Assembly (NCBI GenBank): GCA_050011095.1
Contig: JBEKJU010000070.1
Coordinates: 1 to 13,542 of the forward strand
Length of the DNA stretch: 13,542 bases
Origin: JBEKJU01 sp050011095
GTDB taxonomy: Bacteria; Desulfobacterota; Syntrophorhabdia; Syntrophorhabdales; WCHB1-27
Direction of reading: 5' to 3'
Below, in pieces: positions 1-6,562 of this stretch (positions are counted from its first letter, which is position 1; each line of letters starts with the position of its first letter). The translations under genes were made by a program, and so were the position numbers. The notes under the pieces are model-generated. The model saw nothing but the letters and a program-made list of their open reading frames with translations. It was not told where the DNA came from and made no database searches.

Positions 1-77
1 AAAATCAATGATGTCAGGTAGATAGCACACCTATCCATAGAAGTCTAGAAATATAAATCATCAGGTATTTAAGCTAC

Positions 78-318
78 TTAGCCTCTATATGTGGATGATT
101 TCCAAATGCGTTTGCCCTGCTTGACCCCGTGCTCCGCCTTGACAAATTCGCCGAAGGGGTTCCAGACGCTCTCCCTGTAAGTCTCCATCGTGCGGTATGA
201 GGCGATCTTGCCGCAATGGACAGATTCCGGGTTAATCCTCTCCGCTTTACTGACGCCGGCTTCGAAGACTGCCTTCGCCAGCTCGCCGGTCTGCCATCTG
301 ATCGATCCGCGCACTCAT
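78..318 (-). pseudogene. Truncated, frameshifted N-terminal fragment of a tyrosine recombinase
   Basis: A minus-strand frame from a GTG at 314 encodes 78 residues. Residues 37-70 (around IASYRTMETYRESVWNPFGE) resemble the helical, SAM-like N-terminal DNA-binding domain of phage-type integrases. The frame stops before any catalytic domain, and its last dozen residues no longer look like the family. An ATG at 316-318 has a Shine-Dalgarno AAGGAG just upstream, but it opens another frame (MSARIDQMADR) that would join the domain only after a shift near 275-295. I read this as a dead gene with a frameshift and a 3' truncation. It is unrelated in sequence to the integrase at 9720. The family call is from pattern memory; the domain could belong to another SAM-like protein. 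Confidence 0.5.
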
Positions 319-511
319 TACTCCTTATTCGGCCGCTTTTCCCCGGCCTGAGGGAACAGTGTTAAGTCAATGAGCTTTTCTGGAAAAGCTGTAACCCCTT
401 CCGTGTGTAACCGGGACCGGAAGGCGTCCCCTCCTTGCGCTCCATGCAAGGGTAGTGCACGCCTCCTTAAGCGTAGAGTATTCGAGCTAAGCTCTAATGA
501 AGATACTGGGG

Positions 512-540
512 CGTTGTAGAGAGACTTTCACTCTACAACG
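512..540. repeat. Perfect inverted repeat, 10-bp arms
   Basis: CGTTGTAGAG (512-521) is matched exactly by CTCTACAACG (531-540) around a 9-nt loop. No T-run follows in either direction, so a terminator is unlikely. It could be a protein-binding palindrome or an RNA stem. Confidence 0.75.
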
Positions 541-683
541 ATTTTCGGAGAGTTCCTAATGAAAAAACTGGGGGGCCGTCAAGCGGCCACGATAAAACGA
601 TGGATCTGTATAACTGCTACAAAGTAAAACATTTTTCTCCGTCCGTCAAGCACTTTTTTCCCTGGAGCGTGCCCTGAACAGGT

Positions 684-723
684 CCTGCACCGTTTCTGCG
701 CAGAGCCGCAGAAACGGTGCAGG
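684..723. repeat. Perfect inverted repeat, 17-bp arms, GC-rich
   Basis: CCTGCACCGTTTCTGCG (684-700) and its exact reverse complement (707-723) flank the 6-nt loop CAGAGC. Seventeen uninterrupted pairs would make a very stable hairpin in RNA or a cruciform in DNA. It lies in non-coding sequence and has no T-run. Confidence 0.85.
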
Positions 724-764
724 TACAGATAATGTTGTCTCTCAATGGTAAATATTATGTGGTA

Positions 765-812
765 TTCCCTTCTGTTTATTTTGCCTAAACGAGCAAAATA
801 AACAGAAGGGAA
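765..812. repeat. Perfect inverted repeat, 20-bp arms, AT-rich
   Basis: The arm at 765-784 (TTCCCTTCTGTTTATTTTGC) is exactly complementary to 793-812 around an 8-nt loop (785-792). It sits only 41 bp from the 17-bp inverted repeat but has unrelated sequence, so the two are not copies of one element. Confidence 0.85.
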
Positions 813-1254
813 ACAAAAGAATGCGCGACTCACCAGTTGGACAAGCGGTCTTGAGGAGAGGCCTATCGAACCTGATAAAACAAGACTGACGTCGCTGAAG
901 GATGGGCATCCCAGGCAGCGTTCGGTCGGTCTTGAGCGGTTTCGGTCCGCATCTCATATTGAATCCTTCGTTCCGTGTAGCGTCCTACAGTAAACTCCAT
1001 CGGGCGTCCACGAACTCGCCTTCGAATCCGGCCAATTGGCAGACCTCCCTTGCCGGTCTGTCACCGTATGAACCCTTTTGTCGTAATCCGCGTACTGGCC
1101 GTGCAATGCCGGCGGCTGTGTGTCTTCCTCCTCATTGCCAATGCATCCGCATGAGTGCACCGTTGGTAGCGGTAATCGTGAACAACAAATAAGGGGTGCA
1201 ACTCCTTATACAGGAATCAATATAATGCGCTTGTACCGCGCCACAATTATGCAC

Positions 1255-1284
1255 TTTACATCCTCATAACTGCTCTGTTACAAT
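1255..1284 (+). promoter_or_regulatory. Sigma70-like promoter of the kaiC operon
   Basis: TTTACA (1255-1260, 5/6 to consensus) and TACAAT (1279-1284, 5/6) are separated by 18 bp. Transcription would start near 1291, giving a leader of about 100 nt before the kaiC GTG. A perfect TATAAT at 1221-1226 is an alternative -10, but no good -35 lies at the right distance. Confidence 0.5.
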
Positions 1285-1391
1285 TACCTTGCATCCAATC
1301 CTGGCAAAGGCAGGTGCCGTGCAAACCTATTTCTTGTGCCTTTTCCTCTCTCTCTCTCGTGACCGTTCAACCATAGAGGAGGTACTCATCC

Positions 1392-3107
1392 GTGCCACGT
1401 AAAAAGACATTGATAGACCGCTTCACGTTGCAGAAGTGCCCCACGGGGATTCAAGGGCTTGACGAGATCACCCTGGGCGGAATCCCGAGAGGCCGTCCTA
1501 CCCTCGTGACAGGGGCCGCGGGCTCGGGAAAGACCCTCATGGCCCTCGAATTTCTTGTGAAGGGTGCGACCCGCTACGACGAACCCGGGGTCTTCATGGC
1601 CTTCGAGGAGACGGAGGAGGAGCTTACCAGGAACGTCTCCTCCCTCGGATTCGACCTGGAGGGGCTCGTGACGCAGCGGAAGCTCGCCATCGACTACGTC
1701 TACATAGAGCGCTCGGAGATCGAGGAAACGGGGGAGTACGACCTGGAAGGGCTCTTCGTCCGCCTCGGCAACGCCATCGACTCTATCAAGGCAAAACGGG
1801 TCGTCCTCGACACCCTCGAAGTCCTCTTTGCGTCCCTTCCCAACGAGGCCATCCTGAGGGCGGAGCTTCGACGCCTCTTCCGCTGGCTCAAGAAAAAGGG
1901 CGTGACCGCCGTCGTGACCGGAGAGAGGGGCGAGGTTACCCTGACCCGTCACGGCCTCGAAGAGTTCGTGGCGGACTGCGTGATCCTCCTCGACCACAGG
2001 ATCACCGAACAGGTATCCACGCGCCGTCTCCGGGTGGTCAAATACCGGGGCTCAGCACATGGCAGAAACGAGTACCCCTTTCTCATCGACCAAGACGGCA
2101 TCTCCATACTCCCCATCACGTCCCTGGGCCTCGACTCGGAGGCGCCCTCGGAACGGGTCTCCACGGGCATCCCCCGCCTTGACGCGATGTTCGACAACAA
2201 GGGCTACTACAAGGGATCGAGCGTCCTCGTCTCCGGCACGGCGGGCACGGGGAAATCCACCATGGCGGCCCAGTTCGTGGAGAGTGCCTGCAAAAGGGGT
2301 GAGCGGGCGCTCTACCTCGCCTTTGAAGAATCCCCGAAGCAGATCCTGAGGAACATGCGCTCCGCCGGGATAGACCTGGAGCCGCACCTTAAGAGCAATT
2401 CCCTTCTGATCCGCGCCGAGAGGCCAACGCATTTCGGGCTCGAAATGCACCTTCTCGAGATGACGAAACTGGTCGATCTGCTCAACCCTCACGTCGTCGT
2501 CATGGACCCCATCACGAACCTCATCTCCGTGGGCACCCGGTCGGACGCGAAGTTGATGCTGACGCGCTTCATCGATTTCCTGAAAAGCAGGCAGATCACA
2601 TCCCTCTTTACGAGCCTTAGCTCGCCCGAAGGCAGCCTCGAACAGAGAGAAGTCGGCGTCTCCTCCCTCATGGACACATGGATGGTGCTCAAGGACATTG
2701 AGGGGCAGGGCGAGCGGAACCGCGGCCTCACCATCGTCAAGTCACGAGGCATGGCCCACTCGAACCAGTTCAGGGAATTGCAGCTCACCGGAAAAGGCAT
2801 TATACTCCAAGACGTCTACCTGGGTGCGTCAGGGGCATTGACCGGGGCGGCCCGCGCAGCCGAGATGGCGGAAGAACAGGCATCCGCCCTCGCCCGTAGC
2901 CAGGAGATCGAGCGACTCAACCGTCAAATGGAGAGGAAGCGTGCGGTGTTCGAGTCACAAATGACGGTGCTCCGCTCGGAATTCGAGGCTGAGGAAGAGG
3001 AGATACGGAGGCGGGTAGCCGAGGTTGAGGCCCGTGACAAGGGGGCAGTCGACCAGCGTGCCCGGATAGCCCACGCACGTAGGGCAGATGAAGGAGCAGG
3101 CCGATGA
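1392..3107 (+). CDS. kaiC: KaiC-family double-domain ATPase/kinase
   Basis: 571-residue RecA-like protein with two KaiC domains. CI carries a P-loop GAAGSGKT (41-48) and the FEET motif with catalytic Glu pair E72-E73. CII has GTAGTGKST (282-290), FEES with E312-E313, and a Walker B Asp in VVMDPITN (D372). Aligned by eye with cyanobacterial KaiC, the autophosphorylation pair Ser431-Thr432 falls at S424-S425 (VGVSSLMDT), so both positions stay phosphorylatable as Ser-Ser. Residues 490-571 form a charged, probably coiled-coil tail. The GTG start is supported by GAGGAGG at 1376-1382. The stop overlaps the next ATG (ATGA). In cyanobacteria KaiC is the clock core; without KaiA, as here, homologues are thought to act as simpler timers or stress switches. 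Family call is firm; physiological role is inferred. Confidence 0.93.
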   Translation: MPRKKTLIDRFTLQKCPTGIQGLDEITLGGIPRGRPTLVTGAAGSGKTLMALEFLVKGATRYDEPGVFMAFEETEEELTRNVSSLGFDLEGLVTQRKLAIDYVYIERSEIEETGEYDLEGLFVRLGNAIDSIKAKRVVLDTLEVLFASLPNEAILRAELRRLFRWLKKKGVTAVVTGERGEVTLTRHGLEEFVADCVILLDHRITEQVSTRRLRVVKYRGSAHGRNEYPFLIDQDGISILPITSLGLDSEAPSERVSTGIPRLDAMFDNKGYYKGSSVLVSGTAGTGKSTMAAQFVESACKRGERALYLAFEESPKQILRNMRSAGIDLEPHLKSNSLLIRAERPTHFGLEMHLLEMTKLVDLLNPHVVVMDPITNLISVGTRSDAKLMLTRFIDFLKSRQITSLFTSLSSPEGSLEQREVGVSSLMDTWMVLKDIEGQGERNRGLTIVKSRGMAHSNQFRELQLTGKGIILQDVYLGASGALTGAARAAEMAEEQASALARSQEIERLNRQMERKRAVFESQMTVLRSEFEAEEEEIRRRVAEVEARDKGAVDQRARIAHARRADEGAGR

Positions 3108-3433
3108 AAAACAGTAAACCGAAAGAAGACGGGGTGGATTTCTGGGAACTCAGGCTTTATGTTGCAGGACAGACGCCGAAGTCTCTTACCGCATTCGCGA
3201 ACCTGAAGAAAATCTGCGAGGAACACCTCGCCGGCAAGTACCGGATCGAGATAATCGACCTTCTGGAAAGACCCGCGCTTGCGAAGGGCGATCAAATCCT
3301 CGCCATTCCCACGCTCGTGAGGAAGCTCCCCGAGCCGGTGCGAAAGATCATCGGGGACCTTTCCAATACTGAACGGGTGCTCGTCGGCCTTGACCTTCGG
3401 CCTGCTATTGGAAAAGAGAGGAGAAATGCATGA
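3104..3433 (+). CDS. kaiB: KaiB family protein, first copy
   Basis: 109-residue thioredoxin-like KaiB. The beta1 segment LRLYVAGQTPKS (16-27) and the KGDQILAIPTLVRKLPEP block (61-78) are family signatures. KaiB binds the CI ring of KaiC and, in cyanobacteria, does so after a fold switch. The ATG overlaps the kaiC stop by 4 bp and the stop overlaps the next kaiB by 4 bp, so expression should be coupled. It is about 60% identical over 85 residues to the second copy. It has a short charged N-terminal extension of some 14 residues and no signal peptide; it should be cytosolic. Confidence 0.93.
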   Translation: MKNSKPKEDGVDFWELRLYVAGQTPKSLTAFANLKKICEEHLAGKYRIEIIDLLERPALAKGDQILAIPTLVRKLPEPVRKIIGDLSNTERVLVGLDLRPAIGKERRNA

Positions 3434-3786
3434 CGGAAAAGATTCATGACCAAGTCGAGATTTTTGAGGAAGCCCTCAAAGACTCCAAAGATAAGAAGTA
3501 CGTTTTGCGCCTCTACGTGACCGGCGTGACGCCCAAATCGACAGAAGCCATCTTCAATATCAAGAAGACCTGTGAAGAGCACCTGAAGGGCCGCTATGAA
3601 CTCGAAGTGATCGACATCTACCAGCAACCCCTCCTCGCCAAGGGCGATCAGATTATCGCGGCCCCCACCCTGGTGAAGAAGCTGCCTCCACCCCTGCGCA
3701 AGTTCATCGGCGACATGCACGACGTGGACAAGATTCTCGTGGGCCTCGATCTCAAGCCCAAACCCAAACCTAAAAAGAAACCCTGA
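3430..3786 (+). CDS. kaiB: KaiB family protein, second copy
   Basis: 118-residue KaiB paralogue of the preceding gene. The core runs from about residue 26 (LRLYVTGVTPKS) to 110 and contains the same AKGDQI..APTLVKKLP block. It differs from copy one by an acidic N-terminal extension (1-24) and a Lys/Pro-rich tail (KPKPKPKKKP) after residue 108. The start overlaps the upstream stop (ATGA). Two adjacent KaiBs beside one KaiC suggest division of labour, for example one binding KaiC and one signalling to the kinase downstream, but that is inference. Confidence 0.92.
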   Translation: MTEKIHDQVEIFEEALKDSKDKKYVLRLYVTGVTPKSTEAIFNIKKTCEEHLKGRYELEVIDIYQQPLLAKGDQIIAAPTLVKKLPPPLRKFIGDMHDVDKILVGLDLKPKPKPKKKP

Positions 3787-3794
3787 CAGCCTAT

Positions 3795-4319
3795 ATGAAA
3801 GAAGAGATCACCATGGAGAACAGCAGGACGATCCGGGAACTTGAAACCGAACTGAAGGAAACGCAGCTAAGGCTTGAGGAGGCCGAAGAGACCCTCCGGG
3901 CGATCAGGAACCACGAGGTCGACGCACTGGTCGTCGATGGACCGCAAGGCCAGCAGGTCTTCACCCTCCAGGGCGCAGAGCAGCCTTACCGCACCCTTAT
4001 GGAGACGATGTCCGAGGGCGCCCTTACCGTCTCAGCAGACGGCACCATCCTCTACTGCAATCAGCGCTTCGCGGAAATGCTCAAGGCGCCACTCAACAGG
4101 ATCATCGGGTTGTCCTTTCAGGAAATCATGCCCTCCGAGGACTGGCAGGCATTCAAAGCCACCCTTGATGCATGCGTAAAGGAAGGCTGCCGGGGCGAGT
4201 ACCATCTCACTACTCTTGAAGGACGGAAGGTGCCGGTCTATGTTTCTGCCCGTGCCTTGCGGCTCCAGGATGTGGAGAGTTTCTGTATCGTTGCGACCGA
4301 CCTGACAGAGCAACGCTAA
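3795..4319 (+). CDS. N-terminal part of a split PAS/hybrid histidine kinase (coiled coil + PAS)
   Basis: 174 residues: a charged coiled coil (10-40, with EETLRAIRNHEVDALVV, a common lead-in of PAS kinases) and one PAS domain (about 62-173; DGTILYCNQRFAEML, then IVATDLTEQR). The ATG at 3813 has a better purine-rich ribosome site (AGAAGAG) than the one at 3795 and may be the true start. The frame ends at TAA 4317-4319, exactly where the PAS-to-kinase linker should continue. The same frame resumes with LEQQIRQSQKMEALGTMASG, so this and the next entry were one gene. On its own this product would be a sensor domain without a kinase. It lies 8 bp after kaiB, in the kai operon. Confidence 0.8.
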   Translation: MKEEITMENSRTIRELETELKETQLRLEEAEETLRAIRNHEVDALVVDGPQGQQVFTLQGAEQPYRTLMETMSEGALTVSADGTILYCNQRFAEMLKAPLNRIIGLSFQEIMPSEDWQAFKATLDACVKEGCRGEYHLTTLEGRKVPVYVSARALRLQDVESFCIVATDLTEQR

Positions 4320-4349
4320 CTCGAACAGCAGATTCGTCAGTCTCAGAAG

Positions 4350-5465
4350 ATGGAGGCTCTCGGCACCATGGCGAGCGGTATCGCTCACGACTTTAATAAT
4401 ATCTTGGCTGCCATCATCGGCTTCACCGAACTCTTTCAGGACCACTTACCGGTCGGGAACCCGGGACATCACTATGCCGCGAGAGTTCTGGAGGCAGGCA
4501 TGCGGGGCCGTGAGCTGGTGAAGCATATGCTGACCTTCAGTCGCCAAACGGAGCAGGAGAAGAAGCCTCTTTTGATGAGCAGCATCGTCAAGGAGAGCGT
4601 CAAGTTACTTCGGGCATCCATACCGATGACAATCAGCATCAGCGTCAATGTCAGGAGCGAATCCGGCCTCATCCTGGCCGACCCTGTCCAGATTCAACAG
4701 GTTCTTATGAATCTCTGCACCAATGCCTCTTACGCCATGCGGGAGACGGGTGGTGTTCTTGACATCGAGTTGAGCGATTTCAGCGTTGGCCCGACGGATG
4801 CAAATCCTTCCGGCATCGAGCCGGGCCTTTACATGAAGCTCATGGTCCGCGACACGGGCGCCGGCATTCCGGCACAGGTTAAGGACAAGATATTCGATCC
4901 GTTCTTTACCACGAAGGGCGTAGGTGAGGGAACGGGGCTGGGCCTCTCCGTCGTGATGGGCATCGTAAAGCAGTTAGGCGGTTACATCACCGTGGAGAGC
5001 CAGCCCGGCAAAGGTTCCGCCTTCACCGTCTATTTCCCGAAGATTGCCGGGGAGGCGTTGCCCGATACAAAAGGTGCGGAAACTGCGCTGCTCACCGGGT
5101 CCGAACGTATCTTGTTCGTCGATGATGAAGAGGTTCTCGTGGAGATGGGAGAAGCGATTCTTGCGGAACTCGGCTACGAGGTGACATCCCGGATGAGCAG
5201 CAAGGACGCCCTGGCCCTTGTCGAACAGGACCCCTCCCGCTTCGACCTTGTCATTACCGATCAGACCATGCCGGACATGACCGGGGTGGAATTGGCAAGG
5301 CGGATTCTCGCCATCCGGCACGACATGCCTCTAATCCTCTGCACGGGTTTCAGTCATCTAGTGGATGCCGACAAGGCGAAGGTGGCGGGCATAAAAGCCT
5401 TTGCGATGAAGCCCGTAACCAAGAGGGAGATTGCGAGGACGATCAGGAAAGTACTCGACGAGTAG
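4350..5465 (+). CDS. C-terminal part of the split hybrid kinase: histidine kinase + receiver
   Basis: 371 residues from the first ATG after the in-frame TAA. The dimerisation box is GIAHDFNN with phospho-acceptor H13. The ATPase has an N-box QVLMNLCTNASYAM (117-130), a G1 box DTGAGIP (168-174) and a G2 box GTGLGLS (194-200). A receiver domain follows (about 252-371), with acidic D258-D259, phospho-acceptor D304 (ITDQTMPDMTG), T332 and K354. All catalytic residues are present, so it could still be an active kinase if translated. No clear ribosome site precedes the ATG; translation may need readthrough or may not occur. It is the last gene of the kai operon and the probable output partner of KaiC/KaiB. 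The signal and target are unknown. Confidence 0.85.
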   Translation: MEALGTMASGIAHDFNNILAAIIGFTELFQDHLPVGNPGHHYAARVLEAGMRGRELVKHMLTFSRQTEQEKKPLLMSSIVKESVKLLRASIPMTISISVNVRSESGLILADPVQIQQVLMNLCTNASYAMRETGGVLDIELSDFSVGPTDANPSGIEPGLYMKLMVRDTGAGIPAQVKDKIFDPFFTTKGVGEGTGLGLSVVMGIVKQLGGYITVESQPGKGSAFTVYFPKIAGEALPDTKGAETALLTGSERILFVDDEEVLVEMGEAILAELGYEVTSRMSSKDALALVEQDPSRFDLVITDQTMPDMTGVELARRILAIRHDMPLILCTGFSHLVDADKAKVAGIKAFAMKPVTKREIARTIRKVLDE

Positions 5466-5586
5466 TTGCTGCCGCACCGTATGGCAATCAATGAATTGCT
5501 GAACTTTCTTCATTCAAGCCTCGTAGGTGCTTAACGTGTATCAGCAATGATTACAACTATTTGATGCTTTCGCCGCCAAAGCCACG

Positions 5587-5823
5587 ATGGGCAAACGCCC
5601 GCTATGGGGCAGAGAGATCCCTCTCGTCTATGCGAGGGTGAGGGCGGCCATTTATGAGGGCATTCTGTTGGCTGCTAATCAGGCCTTTACACCGGCCGAG
5701 CTGTTCGACGAATTACGGGAAATCAGACCAAGTATCAAGGACTTAAATTGTTGTCATTTCTCGCTCTTAGGGTCCAGTCCGGGCTTGAAAAGGAGTGTGA
5801 ACGGGAGCATGGTTGGCGGTTAG
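5587..5823 (+). CDS. Unrecognised 78-residue open frame, possibly a remnant
   Basis: I do not recognise this frame. The first 55 residues (MGKRPLWGREIPLVYARVRA and an amphipathic stretch ending IRPSIKDL) look protein-like. The last 25 (NCCHFSLLGSSPGLKRSVNG and on) look like chance translation. The frame is open upstream to 5551, and there is no clear ribosome site. The codons for IRPSIKD lie in a 22-bp direct repeat with 9447-9468, so coding sequence may have been broken here by an insertion. It may not be expressed. Confidence 0.25.
   Translation: MGKRPLWGREIPLVYARVRAAIYEGILLAANQAFTPAELFDELREIRPSIKDLNCCHFSLLGSSPGLKRSVNGSMVGG
5721..5742 (+). repeat. 22-bp direct repeat, left copy
   Basis: AATCAGACCAAGTATCAAGG plus AC matches 9447-9468 at 21 of 22 positions (A/C at the eleventh base). 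Both copies can encode IRP-x-IKD in the same phase. They bracket the whole toxin-antitoxin patch, which suggests a target duplication or recombination joint. Confidence 0.6.
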
Positions 5824-5831
5824 AAATGCTG

Positions 5832-5868
5832 TAGCACTCTTGTATTATAGCACAGAGTGCTATATAGT
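5832..5868 (+). promoter_or_regulatory. Promoter with overlapping palindromic operator for the HigBA-like pair
   Basis: TAGCACTCT (5832-5840) and AGAGTGCTA (5854-5862) form a perfect inverted repeat. A third half-site, TATAGCAC (5846-5853), pairs with GTGCTATA (5857-5864). TTGTAT (5840-5845), a 17-bp spacer and TATAGT (5863-5868) make a plausible promoter inside this cluster. The XRE antitoxin encoded downstream is the obvious candidate repressor, as is usual for type II toxin-antitoxin autoregulation. Confidence 0.6.
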
Positions 5869-5896
5869 ATATGACGACGCTGAGGGCGGAGGGTGT

Positions 5897-6151
5897 GTGC
5901 GGGTATTCAAAACGAAGTGGTTCACGCGGTTTTCCCGAAAAGAGCTTATAGACGACAGCGTGCTGGAGATGGCTGTCCGCGAAGTAGAAGAAGGATTGCA
6001 TGATGGCGACTTGGGACGGGGACTGATAAAGAAGCCCGTAGCCCGGCACGGCGAGGGCAAAAGAGGGGGCTACAGGGCAATCATTGTCTATCGCGCGCAC
6101 GTCCGGTCGGTGTTCGTGCGGCGAAGTGGAGGAGGTAAGTTATGGCGGTGA
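5897..6151 (+). CDS. RelE/HigB-type toxin, shortened at the C-terminus
   Basis: 84 residues from a GTG at 5897 with GGAGG 4 nt upstream (the frame is open back to 5813, but the family begins at MRVFKTKWF). The core, through GLIKKPVARHGEGKRGGYRA and IIVYR (up to residue 66), matches the RelE/ParE-superfamily toxins that are paired with a downstream HigA-like protein. Family members normally continue after VFV with a Gly-Phe-Ala-Lys-Asn segment and some 30 more residues. Here the frame runs into RRSGGGKLWR and stops inside the antitoxin start. The C-terminal active-site strand therefore seems lost by a deletion just before the antitoxin ribosome site, and toxicity is doubtful. These toxins are mRNA interferases acting at the ribosome. 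It overlaps the antitoxin by 10 bp. Confidence 0.7.
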   Translation: MRVFKTKWFTRFSRKELIDDSVLEMAVREVEEGLHDGDLGRGLIKKPVARHGEGKRGGYRAIIVYRAHVRSVFVRRSGGGKLWR

Positions 6152-6465
6152 AGAAGAGATATCGGACTGATGCCTTGGCCGCCGCGCACAAGACGGCGGC
6201 CGGGCTGCACAGAATAGGACTGGTAGATGCGAAGACCATGCGGGATTTCGATGCGTCGTGCCTGACGCCCGTGGAGAAACTTTCTCCTGAAGAAATCGTC
6301 GAAGTGAGGAAGAGGGCCGCTGTCAGTCAGGCCGTGTTCGCGAGTTATCTCAACGTGACGGTAAGCTTGGTGAGCCAATGGGAAAGAGGCGAGAAACGAC
6401 CGCAGGGGCCCTCTCTCAAGTTGCTGACGCTGGTCCGGAAAAAGGGGTTGGACGCTATTGCATGA
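6142..6465 (+). CDS. higA: HigA-like XRE antitoxin
   Basis: 107 residues. An XRE/Cro helix-turn-helix spans about 54-100 (EVRKRAAVSQAVFASYLNVT, then LVSQWERGEKRPQGP), the usual fold of HigA antitoxins of this two-gene type. The ribosome site GGAGGT lies 5-10 nt upstream of the ATG. The gene overlaps the toxin end. It probably neutralises the RelE-like toxin and represses the operon at the palindrome 5832-5864. It looks full length, unlike the toxin. Confidence 0.82.
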   Translation: MAVKKRYRTDALAAAHKTAAGLHRIGLVDAKTMRDFDASCLTPVEKLSPEEIVEVRKRAAVSQAVFASYLNVTVSLVSQWERGEKRPQGPSLKLLTLVRKKGLDAIA

Positions 6466-6527
6466 GGGCGGGGCTCCACTGGCTTAGCGGTGTCTCCGGC
6501 AATTTGCTGAGACTCGGAACGCTTGTG

Positions 6528-6536
6528 TGGTATAGT
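6528..6536 (+). promoter_or_regulatory. Extended -10 promoter before the DUF1016 gene
   Basis: TGGTATAGT fits an extended -10 element (TG-n-TATAAT, 5/6 in the hexamer). No strong -35 is visible 17 bp upstream, which is normal for this promoter class. AAGGAG at 6543-6548 and the ATG at 6563 follow. Confidence 0.4.
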
Positions 6537-6562
6537 ACGGAAAAGGAGAGAGCTTCCTTAAC

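Larger units (their letters stand above)
319..1391. other. Gene-free interval rich in perfect inverted repeats
   Basis: I see no convincing coding sequence here; frames on both strands are short and have no ribosome sites or recognisable domains. Small perfect inverted repeats lie at 373-390 (8-bp arms, 2-nt centre), 413-430 (GGGAC/GTCCC), 433-451 (CCTTGC/GCAAGG), 574-588 (GGCCG/CGGCC) and 1189-1209 (ATAAGG/CCTTAT). Three larger ones are listed separately. None is followed by a clear T-run on the plus strand, so they are not ordinary terminators. The last 140 bases hold the kaiC promoter and leader. Confidence 0.6.

Noticed and set aside
684..812. Retron msr-msd or CRISPR array
   Set aside because: No reverse transcriptase or Cas gene is in the window, the two hairpins are different in sequence, and there are no regularly spaced direct repeats.
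579..957. Minus-strand short frames running through the large hairpins
   Set aside because: They translate the inverted repeats and contain no protein-like pattern.
902..1192. Plus-strand 96-residue and minus-strand 68-residue frames in the gene-free interval
   Set aside because: No ribosome site, no family resemblance and atypical composition; probably chance or fully decayed sequence.
1291..1391. Riboswitch in the kaiC leader (cyclic-di-GMP type considered)
   Set aside because: GGCAAA and a few complementary pieces are present, but the conserved core and paired arms of a known class could not be laid out.
1386..1997. Minus-strand open frame of 203 residues opposite kaiC
   Set aside because: It mirrors the highly conserved CI domain of KaiC; long antisense frames are expected in GC-rich genes.
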